A stretch of DNA of 64,000 nucleotides, taken from NCBI RefSeq assembly GCF_030913655.1, contig NZ_CP133189.1, positions 2,232,001-2,296,000 of the forward strand. Reading direction: 5' to 3'. Each line of letters begins with the position of its first letter. Position 1 is the stretch's first letter. A program made the translations under genes and the position numbers. This DNA is from Clostridium sp. MB40-C1. Lineage in GTDB: Bacteria; Bacillota; Clostridia; Clostridiales; Clostridiaceae. Below the pieces are notes generated by a model. The model worked only from the letters and a program-made list of their open reading frames with translations, did not search any database and had not been told where the DNA came from. Below, piece by piece: positions 26,690 through 35,694 of the stretch.

Positions 26690-27349
26690 ATGATCAAAGC
26701 AGTGATTTTTGATATGGACGGGCTTATGTTTGATACTGAAAGATTAGCAAAAGAATCCTGGCAAAAAATTGGTGAAAAATATGGGTATATTTTTAATGAT
26801 GAGCTTTTCAATAAGGTAATGGGTCTTACTATAAAAGCTACAGAAAAGGTTTTTAAAGATACCTATGGTCACGACTTTCCTTACAATAATCTTAGAAATG
26901 AAAAAAATAAAATTATGCTAAAAGAAATTGAGGAAAATGGTGTAGGTATAAAAAAAGGCTTAATTGAATGCATTAAATACTTAAAGAAAAATAATATTTT
27001 AATAGCTATTGCCTCTTCAAGCCAAAGATCAGTAATAGATTTTTATTTAGAATCAGCAAATTTAATTGATGAATTTGATTATATAATAAGTGGACAAGAG
27101 GTTACAAAGGGCAAACCTGATCCAGAAATATTTCTAACATGCTGCAAAAAGCTTAATGTAAATAAAGAAAATGCTTTGGTACTCGAAGACTCCATCAATG
27201 GAATAAAAGCAGCCTTTGATGGTAATATCAACGTTGTATTGATACCTGATTTAGTACAAGTACCTAAAGAAATCGAAAAATTAACCTTAAAAAAACTATC
27301 CGATTTATCATTTGTTCCAGAATTAGTAGAAAGCATTAACAGAATATAA
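26690..27349 (+). CDS. HAD-family phosphatase / beta-phosphoglucomutase-like
   Basis: A 219-aa HAD hydrolase of the PGMB-like subfamily. Motif I is DMDGLMFDTE at residues 9-18 (nucleophile Asp9), motif II ASSS in IAIASSSQRS, motif III lysine in GKPDPEIF, and motif IV VLEDSINGIKAA. Probably removes phosphate from a small sugar phosphate. It stands 349 nt behind the PTS operon and after its terminator, with its own GGGAGG site, so a link to the sugar pathway is only by proximity. Confidence 0.85.
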   Translation: MIKAVIFDMDGLMFDTERLAKESWQKIGEKYGYIFNDELFNKVMGLTIKATEKVFKDTYGHDFPYNNLRNEKNKIMLKEIEENGVGIKKGLIECIKYLKKNNILIAIASSSQRSVIDFYLESANLIDEFDYIISGQEVTKGKPDPEIFLTCCKKLNVNKENALVLEDSINGIKAAFDGNINVVLIPDLVQVPKEIEKLTLKKLSDLSFVPELVESINRI

Positions 27350-27463
27350 TTATTTTTAAATTAAACATACTGTTCACCGTTTTCTTTACCATATATATAA
27401 TTATCACAATTGCTATATACAACTGAATTTTTTAAATCAATATATAATTTAATTGTTTATATT

Positions 27464-27517
27464 GTACTAATACTCTAAAGAACTTAAAAATATTAAATTC
27501 TTCTAGAGTATTAGTAC
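27464..27517. terminator. bidirectional terminator between HAD gene and htpG
   Basis: Arms 27464-27482 and 27498-27517 (GTACTAATACTCTA core) pair with one bulge between convergent genes. Confidence 0.75.
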
Positions 27518-27578
27518 TACTATAACATTAATTATATTGATTTAATTCAATATAATACTCTAAAAATAACTAATAATA

Positions 27579-29480
27579 TTATTTTGCAAGCTTTTCTAGA
27601 ATTGCATTACTTCTTGTTATAAAATCAGTCATTTTATCCGCATCTAAAGTTTTATGACTCATTAAAGCAAGATCATAAATATGTTCACATATTAGTTTCA
27701 CATCTTCTTTTCTATCTTCTTTTTTATTAAGTTCAAGTAGTGATTTTACTAAACTACTATTCCTATTTACAACAATACTTTCTTCACCACTAGGCATATT
27801 CATATTAATTCCACCGAACATCTTAGCCATTTCTTCCATTCTTCTTGATTGTTCGTCTAGTAGAATAACTGCTGGTATACTTTCTGTTTTTAAACCTTCT
27901 ACCTTAACATTAAATTTATCATTATCAAAGGTTTCTTTAAATATAGTAGTTATTTCATTAACTTGTGAATCTAGTTCTTCTTTGTTTTCCCCTTCTGATG
28001 CTTTATTATCTTTCATAGTTTCTGATAAGTCTGAATCAATCCTATTGAACTTAACACCACTTTCCTTCATTTCTAAGAAACTTACAAAATGTGAATCAAT
28101 AGGTGCATTAAGTACTATAGCCTCAATATTATTTTCTTTAAACATTTTAATATATTGTGCTTGTTGCTGCTCATCTGTTGTGTAGAATACTTTGTTTTCA
28201 TGGTTTTCCTTATTCTTTTCAAGATATTCCTTAAGAGTTATATATTCTCCATTTGTAGTTTTATATATTAGAATATCCTTAACTTTGTCATAAAAATCTT
28301 CTTCTTTCATGCAACCATACTTTATAAATACATTTATATCTTCCCAGTTTTCATTATATTTATCTCTAGAATTCTTAAATAATTCATTAAGCTTATCTGC
28401 TACTTTTTTACTTATATGTTTTGAAATTTTCATTACACTTCTATCATTTTGAAGAAAGCTTCTTGAAACATTAAGTGGAAGATCTGGGCAATCAATAACA
28501 CCCTTTAAGAGCATTAAAAATTCAGGAATTACTTCTTTTATGTTATTAGCAACAAATACTTGATTGTTGTATAGTTTAATTTCACCTTCAATAGTATTCA
28601 ATGCATTGTCCATTTTAGGGAAATAAAGAATTCCTTTAAGGTTAAAAGGATAATCTACATTAAGATGAATCCAAAACAATGGATCTTTATAATCATGAAA
28701 TACCTTTTTATAAAAGTCTTTGTATTCTTCATCTGTACATTCATTTGGACTTTTACGCCAAAGAGGTTTTGTATCATTTAAAGGTTTTGGTTCTTCCTTT
28801 TTAGATTCTTCATCTTTAGACTCTTCATTTACTTCTGTTTGTGCATTTTCATCCTCAAGATATATTTCTATAGGTAAAAAGCTACAGTATTTTTCAATTA
28901 TGCCTCTTATCTTAAACTCTTCAAGAAACTCCTTACTATCCTCATTAATATAAAGTGTTATTTCAGTTCCCCTATCCTTTTTATCTGAAGGGGCAATTTC
29001 ATATTCAGTACCCCCATCACATATCCACTTTACAGAAGAAGCACCTTCTTTATATGAAAGTGTATCAATTTGTACTTTATCTGATACCATGAAAGCTGAA
29101 TAGAATCCAAGTCCGAAGTGACCTATTATTTGATCCTTCTCGTCCATTTTATCTTTATATTTAGATATAAAATCTTCTGCTCCAGAAAACGCCACTTGAT
29201 TTATGTATTTTTTAACTTCCTCATCTGTCATTCCAATACCATTGTCAATAAATTTAAGGGTTTTATTAGTTTTATTGTAAACAACCTTAACATAGTATTT
29301 AGGATTATCCTCAACCTTTGCTTCTCCCATCATCGTTAAACTTTTTAATTTGTTTATGGCATCACAACCATTACTTATAAGCTCTCTTATAAATATGTCC
29401 TTATCAGAGTAAAGCCATTTTTTAATAATAGGAAAAATGTTTTCAGTATGAATAGATATATTACCTTTTTCTGCTGTCAT
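27579..29480 (-). CDS. htpG: molecular chaperone HtpG (Hsp90)
   Basis: A 633-aa bacterial Hsp90. The ATP-binding N-domain shows IFIRELISNGCDAINKL, DNGIGMT, GHFGLGFYSAFMVSDK and the GTEITLY strand; middle and C-terminal domains are complete. An acidic, Lys/Glu-rich insert at about 215-240 (ESKDEESKKEEPKP) resembles the charged linker of some Hsp90 proteins. I choose ATG 29480, 8 nt after GGAG, over GTG 29489, which lies inside that site. Monocistronic. Confidence 0.96.
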   Translation of the reverse strand: MTAEKGNISIHTENIFPIIKKWLYSDKDIFIRELISNGCDAINKLKSLTMMGEAKVEDNPKYYVKVVYNKTNKTLKFIDNGIGMTDEEVKKYINQVAFSGAEDFISKYKDKMDEKDQIIGHFGLGFYSAFMVSDKVQIDTLSYKEGASSVKWICDGGTEYEIAPSDKKDRGTEITLYINEDSKEFLEEFKIRGIIEKYCSFLPIEIYLEDENAQTEVNEESKDEESKKEEPKPLNDTKPLWRKSPNECTDEEYKDFYKKVFHDYKDPLFWIHLNVDYPFNLKGILYFPKMDNALNTIEGEIKLYNNQVFVANNIKEVIPEFLMLLKGVIDCPDLPLNVSRSFLQNDRSVMKISKHISKKVADKLNELFKNSRDKYNENWEDINVFIKYGCMKEEDFYDKVKDILIYKTTNGEYITLKEYLEKNKENHENKVFYTTDEQQQAQYIKMFKENNIEAIVLNAPIDSHFVSFLEMKESGVKFNRIDSDLSETMKDNKASEGENKEELDSQVNEITTIFKETFDNDKFNVKVEGLKTESIPAVILLDEQSRRMEEMAKMFGGINMNMPSGEESIVVNRNSSLVKSLLELNKKEDRKEDVKLICEHIYDLALMSHKTLDADKMTDFITRSNAILEKLAK

Positions 29481-29773
29481 ATTGTTCACTCCTTATTTTT
29501 ATTTTATCTAATGTCTATATTCACTAACAAGTGAATACATGAAAAAACCCTATTTAACGGGCTATAAGCCTCAGATGGAACTAAAAAACTCCACTTGAAG
29601 CTTAAAACTTATTCATATAATACAATATATATTTTAATCTTCATTGCAATATATGTCAATATAAGTAAAATAATTATTTATCTTTTTAAATTTTTGTAGA
29701 CTTAAAAAATTTGATCTATTATTTTTCTCTTGATACGCTATTGCGATCATATAATCATACCCTTTCATCATTA

Positions 29774-29898
29774 TTACAAAAACGTAAGTTACAAAACTAT
29801 AAATGTAATTCAAATCAATGGTTGTTAAGCCTCTTAGGATATATAATTAAAATATAGATTGAGTTGCAAAATTAAAACAAATTATAGGGGGTACACAA
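29774..29898 (+). promoter_or_regulatory. conserved leader of 56-aa gene, copy 1
   Basis: Begins with a boxed element bounded by TTACA (29774) and TGTAA (to 29808) that contains AAAACGTAAGTTAC, followed by ATCAATGGTTG, a TATAAT-like -10 and AGGGGGTA before the ATG. The same order and mostly the same bases occur at 50796-50921 and 52574-52699. This copy is the most diverged. Confidence 0.65.
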
Positions 29899-30069
29899 AT
29901 GAAAATGTTAAAAAACTTATTAGATAAATTAATTAAAGCTATAGATGAAAATGAATTAGGAGCTACCGATTACTTAGAAGAAGTTGAATTCAAACTTAAT
30001 AATGATGAAGAATACAACTTAAAAGCTTGTGAAACTTTAATAAACATGAATAACATGTTTAGTGTTTAA
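29899..30069 (+). CDS. 56-aa small protein, family copy 1
   Basis: A short gene with AGGGGG 7-8 nt before ATG. The protein starts MKMLKNLLDKLIKAIDENEL, continues GATDYLEEVEFKLNNDEE and ends with YNLKACETLINMNNMFSV. It is predicted helical and acidic, with one cysteine, no signal peptide, no membrane span and no double-glycine leader. Two other copies (50922-51092, 52700-52870) have the same length and about 85-90% identical residues, and all three keep the same leader. Selection at the protein level is suggested by substitutions that keep length and frame. Function unknown. Confidence 0.75.
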   Translation: MKMLKNLLDKLIKAIDENELGATDYLEEVEFKLNNDEEYNLKACETLINMNNMFSV

Positions 30070-30106
30070 TTCTTTTCAATGTATTAGCTTTGTATTTTAT
30101 ATAAGT

Positions 30107-30616
30107 TTACATAGACTTATTCATTGTATTAGCAAATCTATTAATGTTTTCACCTAAAATATCTGATACATTTTTATTTATATCTAGTGGAGGAATACTC
30201 TTGTCTTTTTTAGATATCATCTTTATTATAAATCTTTCCATAAAATTCATCTTGTCAAACCTAAATTCTCCTCCAAAAGATTCCGTAACAACAGCATTAA
30301 TTAATAATTCTTGCGGAAAGCAATCATTAAGCTGCGTCTTTGCTTTGTCTCCCTTTGACATACCACATATAAAGATGCCTACTTTTTTCTCTTTTAACAT
30401 ATTAATATTTTTCAAACAAAATTCACTCACTTCTTTTTGAATTTTTCCTGCATAAATTGATCCACCAATAATAATTTTATCATATTGTAAAAGTTCTGGA
30501 ACTTTTTCAACTTTTAAATTGCATAAATCAACTTTTCCCATTAATTTTTCTGATAAAATCTCAGCGCATTTTTCTGTACACCCATACTTAGTAGCATAAA
30601 TTATTAAGTTATTCAT
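30107..30616 (-). CDS. flavodoxin-domain protein
   Basis: A 169-aa flavodoxin-like protein. The FMN phosphate-binding loop is YATKYGCTEK at residues 7-16, followed by the conserved IIIGGSIYAGKIQKE (HemG/flavodoxin-5 style) and IFICGMSKG. It resembles menaquinone-dependent protoporphyrinogen oxidase relatives, but flavodoxin activity is all that is supported. Last gene of the TetR / FMN-binding / flavodoxin operon, with AGGAGG before the ATG. Confidence 0.85.
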   Translation of the reverse strand: MNNLIIYATKYGCTEKCAEILSEKLMGKVDLCNLKVEKVPELLQYDKIIIGGSIYAGKIQKEVSEFCLKNINMLKEKKVGIFICGMSKGDKAKTQLNDCFPQELLINAVVTESFGGEFRFDKMNFMERFIIKMISKKDKSIPPLDINKNVSDILGENINRFANTMNKSM

Positions 30617-30653
30617 ATTTTTTACCTCCTAATTAATCGATATAATTCATAAT

Positions 30654-31034
30654 TTAATATTTATTAATAGCAACTTCTACTGCTTTACGAATTACATTGC
30701 TACTTAATGTAGAACCACTAATACTGTCTACATCTAAGGATTGCTTACTTATGATCTTATCTATTATTTTTTCTGCATTCTTTCCCATACCATTCTTATG
30801 CTCCATAATAATTATGTTCACTATCTTGTTATTCTTCACCTGAACCTTAACAACAGCTTTTACTGGATTAGCAAAATATTCACCAGTATATGAACCATCA
30901 CTAACATTTTTCAAGTTTACATTAACAACAGGAATCTCTGGCACTTTTATTGATTTGATATAAAAAAAAGCTATAGACATAACAATACATAATGTTAAAA
31001 ATACTATTCCTAATATTTTTATTACTCTTTTCAT
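30654..31034 (-). CDS. membrane-anchored FMN-binding domain protein
   Basis: A 126-aa protein: N-terminal membrane anchor (residues 5-26), then an FMN_bind domain with DGSYTGEY, VKVQVKNNKIVNI and the flavinylation-like motif DSISGSTLSS, in which the threonine is the usual site of covalent FMN attachment. Acts outside the membrane in electron transfer. Its gene lies between a TetR regulator and a flavodoxin, suggesting a small extracytoplasmic electron-transfer module. GAGGAG before ATG. Confidence 0.85.
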   Translation of the reverse strand: MKRVIKILGIVFLTLCIVMSIAFFYIKSIKVPEIPVVNVNLKNVSDGSYTGEYFANPVKAVVKVQVKNNKIVNIIIMEHKNGMGKNAEKIIDKIISKQSLDVDSISGSTLSSNVIRKAVEVAINKY

Positions 31035-31038
31035 ATTT

Positions 31039-31662
31039 TTACTCCTCTTTTGTTAAAATTAATCCATCAAATAGTAAAGTAAAATGCCTTTCTATTAGAT
31101 TGTCCACTTGTTCTTTTGGAGTGTTATTTTCAATTATCAGTCTTATTATTAGTCCAAATGTCGATGTCCATATAATTTGAGCCGTAAGTTCAGCGTCACA
31201 AGGTATATATCTTCCTTGCTTTACTCCTCTTTGAATATTGTTACACAATAACTGTAAAGACTGTCTTTTTTGAGAAATTCCTTTTTCCAGTATTCCTATT
31301 CTATTTAATATAGAAGGATTATCATTTAACATAAAAGCCTTATATTCTTCTGGATACTCTAGCGCTGCTTTTATATAGTTTGTAAATACTTCCTTAATTT
31401 CTTTTTCTGGCTCATCATAATTTATTTTTGCTTGTTTAATTGAATTAAGTATTTTTTTATACCCCTCCATCATTACTGACTCTACAATCTCATTTTTATC
31501 TTTAAAATAATGATATATGATAGCCGGGGAGTACTCTATTTTACTAGTAATTTTACGTATTGACAATCCTTCAATCCCCTCTTTTGAAATTATATTTCTC
31601 GCAGTATCCACAATTAATTTTTTTATTTCTTCCTGCTTACGCAATTGTCTTTCCTTCCCCAT
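31039..31662 (-). CDS. TetR/AcrR-family regulator
   Basis: A 207-aa repressor: N-terminal helix-turn-helix (LIVDTARNIISKEGIEGLSI, RKITSKIEYSPAIIYHYFKD) and a helical C-terminal ligand domain. I place the start at ATG 31662, with AAGGTGA about 6 nt upstream, rather than GTG 31671. Two inverted-repeat sites (31683-31697, 31701-31715) lie 20-50 bp upstream and probably mediate autoregulation of this gene and the two redox genes that follow 4 nt later. Confidence 0.9.
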   Translation of the reverse strand: MGKERQLRKQEEIKKLIVDTARNIISKEGIEGLSIRKITSKIEYSPAIIYHYFKDKNEIVESVMMEGYKKILNSIKQAKINYDEPEKEIKEVFTNYIKAALEYPEEYKAFMLNDNPSILNRIGILEKGISQKRQSLQLLCNNIQRGVKQGRYIPCDAELTAQIIWTSTFGLIIRLIIENNTPKEQVDNLIERHFTLLFDGLILTKEE

Positions 31663-31682
31663 AATCATCACCTTCTTTTTTA

Positions 31683-31715
31683 TTAAACACCGTTAATAAA
31701 TTAAACACTGTTTAA
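31683..31715. promoter_or_regulatory. TetR operator, two sites
   Basis: TTAAACACTGTTTAA (31701-31715) is a perfect 15-bp palindrome around a central C. The adjacent TTAAACACCGTTAAT (31683-31697) is the same half-site with a weaker second half. They are spaced by 18 bp centre to centre. Confidence 0.65.
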
Positions 31716-31779
31716 TTTATTATATTTATAAATATATATTCTGTCAATTATAAGTTTAGAAAATATGATTTATTATCAT

Positions 31780-31894
31780 GTTAACAAAAACATTTTTTTG
31801 TTAACTGTCCCATTTAATTTTCTTCTATTTTTAAATCACTAAATTTTAAACCTTTCTAATGTTAAGAATAGCAATCTATGCTTAACATTAGAAA
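31780..31894. other. two perfect hairpins upstream of the sigma-54 activator gene
   Basis: Hairpin 1: GTTAACAAAAA (31780-31790) with its complement (31795-31805), 4-nt loop. Hairpin 2: TTTCTAATGTTAAG (31853-31866) with its complement (31881-31894), 14-nt loop. The string TTGTTAACTGTCCC occurs just after hairpin 1 (31798-31811) and again nearer the gene at about 31960-31973. They may be operators or attenuators of the regulator gene; no gene is seen here. Confidence 0.4.
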
Positions 31895-32045
31895 ATTATC
31901 ATATTATTCTAAGCTAATTTAATTAGTTTATTAGTTTTTATAAAATTTTTTTTAATAATTGTTAACTGTCCCCTATGACTTAACTTGCTATGATTTGTTA
32001 TAATGTACATAGGTTTTATGCTGAAAGATGTTAGAGTGAAATATA

Positions 32046-33440
32046 ATGAAGAGGTATGATAAAAATATGACAAATAAAGACATGTTAGTGGAACAATTAT
32101 ATCCATCACTTATTGGAAAATGTAATGATTCTAATAAAAATTTTAATGACATACTCTTAAAAGCATTAGATTCCGTAAACGATGGCATATCATTTTGTGA
32201 TAAAAATGGATATTTATTATATGTAAATAATGCATGTTGTGAAATAGTTGGAGCTACTAAAGATGAGCTACTTAATAAAAAAGTAGATAGTTTATCTCCA
32301 GACAAACCTATGTTAATAGAAGTTATTGAAAAGAAAAAAAGTATTATAGATATAGAGTATTTTTGGAATTTTAAAGGGAAGAAAACACATCTTATAAATT
32401 CCGGTTACCCTATCTTTGATGAAAATGGTGATATTATTGGTGCTATAGATATATTTAGGAGTATTGAGCGCTCTAGAAAACTTGCAAATACAATCGCAGG
32501 ACATCAAGCGTTTTTTATGTTTGATGATATTATTGGAGAAAGTAGTACTTTAAAAGAAGTTATAAATTTAGCTAAGACATTTTCAAAAAGTAATGAAAGT
32601 ATATTAATATATGGGGAAACCGGTACGGGAAAAGAATTATTTGCCCAGTCTATACACAATTATAGTAACAGGAGACGTAAACCTTTTGTTGCATTAAATT
32701 GCGCAAATTTGCCAAATGAACTCATAGACAGTGAACTTTTTGGATATGAAGAAGGTGCTTTTACTGGCGCAAGGAAGGGTGGAAAACCTGGGAAATTTGA
32801 ACTAGCAAACGGAGGAACCTTATTTCTTGACGAACTAGGAGAAATGCAAATAGATATTCAAGCTAAACTATTGAGGGTACTTGAAACTATGTGCATAAAT
32901 AGAATCGGTGGAAACAAACCTATAAATGTAGATGTAAGAATAATAGCTGCTACTAATAGGAATTTAGAAGAAATGGTTGAAAATGGGCAGTTTAGGAGAG
33001 ATCTTTACTATAGATTAAAAGTTTTATGTCTTGAAATTCCTCCTCTAAAAGAACGAGAAGATGACATATTATTACTTGCAGACTATTTCCTAAGGAAACT
33101 TGTAAATAAAGGCAATAAGTATGTTAAAGGAATAGATGATAAAGCAAAAAAAATTCTTATAGAACATAGTTGGAAGGGAAATATTAGAGAACTTGAAAAT
33201 GTCATATCTAGATCTATGTTTATATGTGATGGAGAGTTGATCACAGAAAAGACACTTTTTATGGCTGGATTTAAAGAACCACAATACGAAGAAATCATAA
33301 AAAAAGAATCAGTAATAATAAGCAAGGCTATTTTGATAAATACATTAAACTCAACTAAAGGCAATAAGAAAAAAACAGCTGAAATTTTAGGGATTTCTAG
33401 ACCAACACTATACAAATTTTTAAAAAAGTATAATTTATAA
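32046..33440 (+). CDS. sigma-54-dependent activator (PAS-AAA+-Fis)
   Basis: A 464-aa enhancer-binding protein. Domains: PAS (about 40-150, with GISFCDKNGYLLYVNNAC), AAA+ ATPase (about 160-390; Walker A GETGTGKE, the sigma-54 contact loop GAFTGA, Walker B GGTLFLDELGE, sensor RDLYYRLKV), and a Fis-type helix-turn-helix at the C-terminus (GNKKKTAEILGISRPTLYKF). It has no receiver, so it is switched by a ligand or redox cue at the PAS domain (RocR-like logic). The next gene, an aminotransferase, has a good sigma-54 promoter and palindromic upstream sites, and is the likely target. Confidence 0.93.
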   Translation: MKRYDKNMTNKDMLVEQLYPSLIGKCNDSNKNFNDILLKALDSVNDGISFCDKNGYLLYVNNACCEIVGATKDELLNKKVDSLSPDKPMLIEVIEKKKSIIDIEYFWNFKGKKTHLINSGYPIFDENGDIIGAIDIFRSIERSRKLANTIAGHQAFFMFDDIIGESSTLKEVINLAKTFSKSNESILIYGETGTGKELFAQSIHNYSNRRRKPFVALNCANLPNELIDSELFGYEEGAFTGARKGGKPGKFELANGGTLFLDELGEMQIDIQAKLLRVLETMCINRIGGNKPINVDVRIIAATNRNLEEMVENGQFRRDLYYRLKVLCLEIPPLKEREDDILLLADYFLRKLVNKGNKYVKGIDDKAKKILIEHSWKGNIRELENVISRSMFICDGELITEKTLFMAGFKEPQYEEIIKKESVIISKAILINTLNSTKGNKKKTAEILGISRPTLYKFLKKYNL

Positions 33441-33450
33441 ACAAGTGTAA

Positions 33451-33490
33451 CTAAGTGTAAAGTGTTTACATGTAAACGCTTTACACTTAG
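33451..33490. promoter_or_regulatory. 40-bp palindrome, likely activator-binding site (UAS)
   Basis: A near-perfect 40-bp palindrome (one non-complementary pair) made of two dyads, GTAAAGTGTTTAC (33457-33469) and GTAAACGCTTTAC (33472-33484). It lies about 150-190 bp upstream of the sigma-54 promoter, a normal distance for an enhancer. It starts 11 nt after the activator's stop codon. Confidence 0.65.
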
Positions 33491-33534
33491 TCTTTACGTG
33501 AAATCTCTTAGAAATAGCAATATTTTAAAATAAT

Positions 33535-33576
33535 AAAAGAATCCAAGTGTAAACCAGTTTACACTTGGATTCTTTT
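33535..33576 (+). terminator. terminator/second palindromic site
   Basis: AAAAGAATCCAAGTGTAAAC (33535-33554) pairs fully with 33557-33576 and is followed by T's, so it terminates the activator transcript. Its core GTGTAAAC..GTTTACAC repeats the dyad of the 33451-33490 palindrome, so it may also bind the activator. Confidence 0.75.
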
Positions 33577-33640
33577 ATTTATATAAATAAATAGTCCCTA
33601 TTGTTAATAATAGCAGGCTTTAAAAGACTTTTCTCGTATT

Positions 33641-33657
33641 TTGGAGCGATTCTTGCA
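33641..33657 (+). promoter_or_regulatory. sigma-54 (-24/-12) promoter
   Basis: TTGGAGCGATTCTTGCA: GG at the -24 element and GC at the -12 element with exactly 10 bp between, matching the TTGGCACR-N4-TTGCW pattern except for two bases. It lies 59 bp before the aminotransferase start and downstream of a sigma-54 activator gene. Confidence 0.75.
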
Positions 33658-33715
33658 AGTAGAGTATTTGAAAGCAAATATAAAAACTGAATTAGCTTAA
33701 AAGGAGGAACCAAAA

Positions 33716-35068
33716 TTGAATAAAAATATTGATAAATGTAAATCTATTGTAGAAAAAGATAAAGAAATATATGCACAAGCAGGTAAACTTCCTTATTTCC
33801 CATTAGCCGTAAAAAAAGGACAAGGGGCAATAATTGAAGATGCTGATGGCAACCAATATATTGACATGCTTGCAAGTGCCGCTATGCTTAATACTGGTCA
33901 CTGTCACCCTAAAATTGTAGAAGCAATTACAAATCAAGCAAAAGATTTTGTTCACTATATTTATCCTTATGTATATCATGAACCACTTGTAGAACTTGCA
34001 AAACAAATTATAGATATTACTCCTGGCAACTTTGAAAAAAGAATCATTTTTGGACTTACAGGATCTGACGCTAATGATGGAATGATAAAATTTGCAAGAG
34101 CATATACAGGAAGAAGTAAAATAATATCTTTTATAGGTTCTTATCATGGTTCAACCTATGGAGCCATTTCTCTTTCAGCATTAAATCTTAATATGCGTAG
34201 AAAAATAGGACCTTTACTTCCAGAAATACATCATATTCATTATCCAGACTGTTATCGTTGTAGATTTGAAAAAAAAGAATGTACTTGTAATTTAGAGTGT
34301 ATCAATGAACTAGAAAACGCTTTTAAGTATTATTTAGCACCAGAAGAGGTTGCAGCTATATTAATAGAACCTATAGCTGGAGATGCTGGATTTATAGTAC
34401 CTCCTAAAAAATACATGGATAAACTTTATAGTATCTGTAAAGAAAATGGAATATTATTTGTTGTTGATGAGGTACAACAAGGCTTCGGCAGAACTGGAGA
34501 ATGGTTTGGAATAGATAATTTTAATATAGAACCGGATATGGTTGTTCTTGGGAAATCAATTGCATCAGGTATGCCTATGAGTGCTATTGTAGGTAGAAAA
34601 GAAATTATGGAATCTTTAGATGCACCAGCTCATACATTTACCGGCACAGCAAACCCACTCTCTTGTAAAGCAGCTACTGCAACTCTTCAGGTTATACGTG
34701 AAGAAAAACTTATAGAACGTTCAAAAACTTTAGGAGAGTATATGAAATCAAGATTCATAGAGATGCAAAAAAAATATGAAATTATCGGAGATGTACGTGG
34801 TGTTGGAATGACTATAGGTGTTGATCTTGTTAAGGATAGAACTACTAAAGAAAGAGATACTAATGCAGCTGCAAAAATTTGTTACCGTGCATGGGAAAAT
34901 GGAGTATTAGTTACTTTCGTTTCAAGTAATGTTCTAAGAATACAACCACCACTTGTAATAAATAAAGAACAAATAGATAGAGCATTAGATATTATTGAAA
35001 ACTCTATAAAATCATATTTAAATAATGAAATTTCAGATGAGGTTTTGGAAATATCAAAAGGATGGTAA
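33716..35068 (+). CDS. class III PLP aminotransferase
   Basis: A 450-aa pyridoxal-phosphate enzyme of the omega-aminotransferase (GABA/ornithine) group. Seen: FGLTGSDANDGMIKFARAYT (PLP phosphate loop), SYHGSTYGA, VVDEVQQGFGRTGEWF, the Schiff-base lysine in VLGKSIASGMP, and FTGTANPLSCKA. A cysteine-rich insert (DCYRCRFEKKECTCN, about residues 179-195) is typical of a subset of such enzymes. Likely removes an omega or alpha amino group in amino-acid breakdown; substrate unknown. TTG start behind AAGGAGG. Probably under sigma-54 control. Confidence 0.88.
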   Translation: MNKNIDKCKSIVEKDKEIYAQAGKLPYFPLAVKKGQGAIIEDADGNQYIDMLASAAMLNTGHCHPKIVEAITNQAKDFVHYIYPYVYHEPLVELAKQIIDITPGNFEKRIIFGLTGSDANDGMIKFARAYTGRSKIISFIGSYHGSTYGAISLSALNLNMRRKIGPLLPEIHHIHYPDCYRCRFEKKECTCNLECINELENAFKYYLAPEEVAAILIEPIAGDAGFIVPPKKYMDKLYSICKENGILFVVDEVQQGFGRTGEWFGIDNFNIEPDMVVLGKSIASGMPMSAIVGRKEIMESLDAPAHTFTGTANPLSCKAATATLQVIREEKLIERSKTLGEYMKSRFIEMQKKYEIIGDVRGVGMTIGVDLVKDRTTKERDTNAAAKICYRAWENGVLVTFVSSNVLRIQPPLVINKEQIDRALDIIENSIKSYLNNEISDEVLEISKGW

Positions 35069-35101
35069 ATAGACTTATATAATATATATTATACACTAAA
35101 A

Positions 35102-35136
35102 AATCCCGATACTTTATTGGGTAAAGTATCGGGATT
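35102..35136 (+). terminator. aminotransferase terminator
   Basis: AATCCCGATACTTTA (35102-35116) pairs perfectly with 35122-35136, loop 5 nt, 33 nt after the stop codon. Confidence 0.85.
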
Positions 35137-35276
35137 CTAGGTTTTTACGAATATATATTTATACTCGTTTTATAATATTAATTCTGTAAAGTTTTTAATT
35201 TTTCAGAACTAATGTTACATATAAAGAGCATAACAATCTAAGTTACACTAATATAGATAGCTTATTACCTTACTAT

Positions 35277-35560
35277 AATCTTTCGACTATAATAAAGCAG
35301 GTCACAACCTATACTAATGGTTTCCTCGACTATATAACATATATGATAAACTTTATAAAATCTTTCGACTTTATAAAACCTATTTCAATACATCATATAA
35401 TCTTAGCTCGACCTTACACTATAAGTTTCAACCTCATTATAATGAATTTATTTTTCAAAATCCACTATAATAAAGCTTTACCCCACAGTGTAAAATCTTC
35501 TCTCTGACCTTATATAAGCCTCTATAGACCTATATAAAATCTTTGACCGACCCATATATA
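35277..35560. repeat. degenerate 40-50 bp tandem repeat region
   Basis: Units of the type AATCTT(T)CGACYTTATA recur at 35277, about 35326, 35359, 35399, 35494 and 35538, with small dyads (TATA...TATA) inside each. No gene is supported between 35140 and 35640. The region resembles the repeat desert at 12094-12480 in style but not in sequence. Confidence 0.5.
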
Positions 35561-35645
35561 CCCCAAAACCTTAAGAGCATATATAGGTCTTGACTCAACT
35601 GTCATGTTCCTTATGCTATTATTATGTTCATTTATAAAAAAACAA

Positions 35646-35688
35646 TTCACAATTATTCTTAGTAATTTTTTCTAAAAATAATTGTGAA
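35646..35688 (-). terminator. terminator of the PPC-domain protein gene
   Basis: TTCACAATTATT (35646-35657) pairs with 35677-35688; a run of seven T's follows on the minus strand. It lies 7 nt after the stop. Confidence 0.8.
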
Positions 35689-35694
35689 CTTTCT

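Noticed and set aside
29899-30069. Bacteriocin or quorum-peptide precursor
   Set aside because: No double-glycine leader, no secretion signal, no processing or export genes beside any of the three copies.
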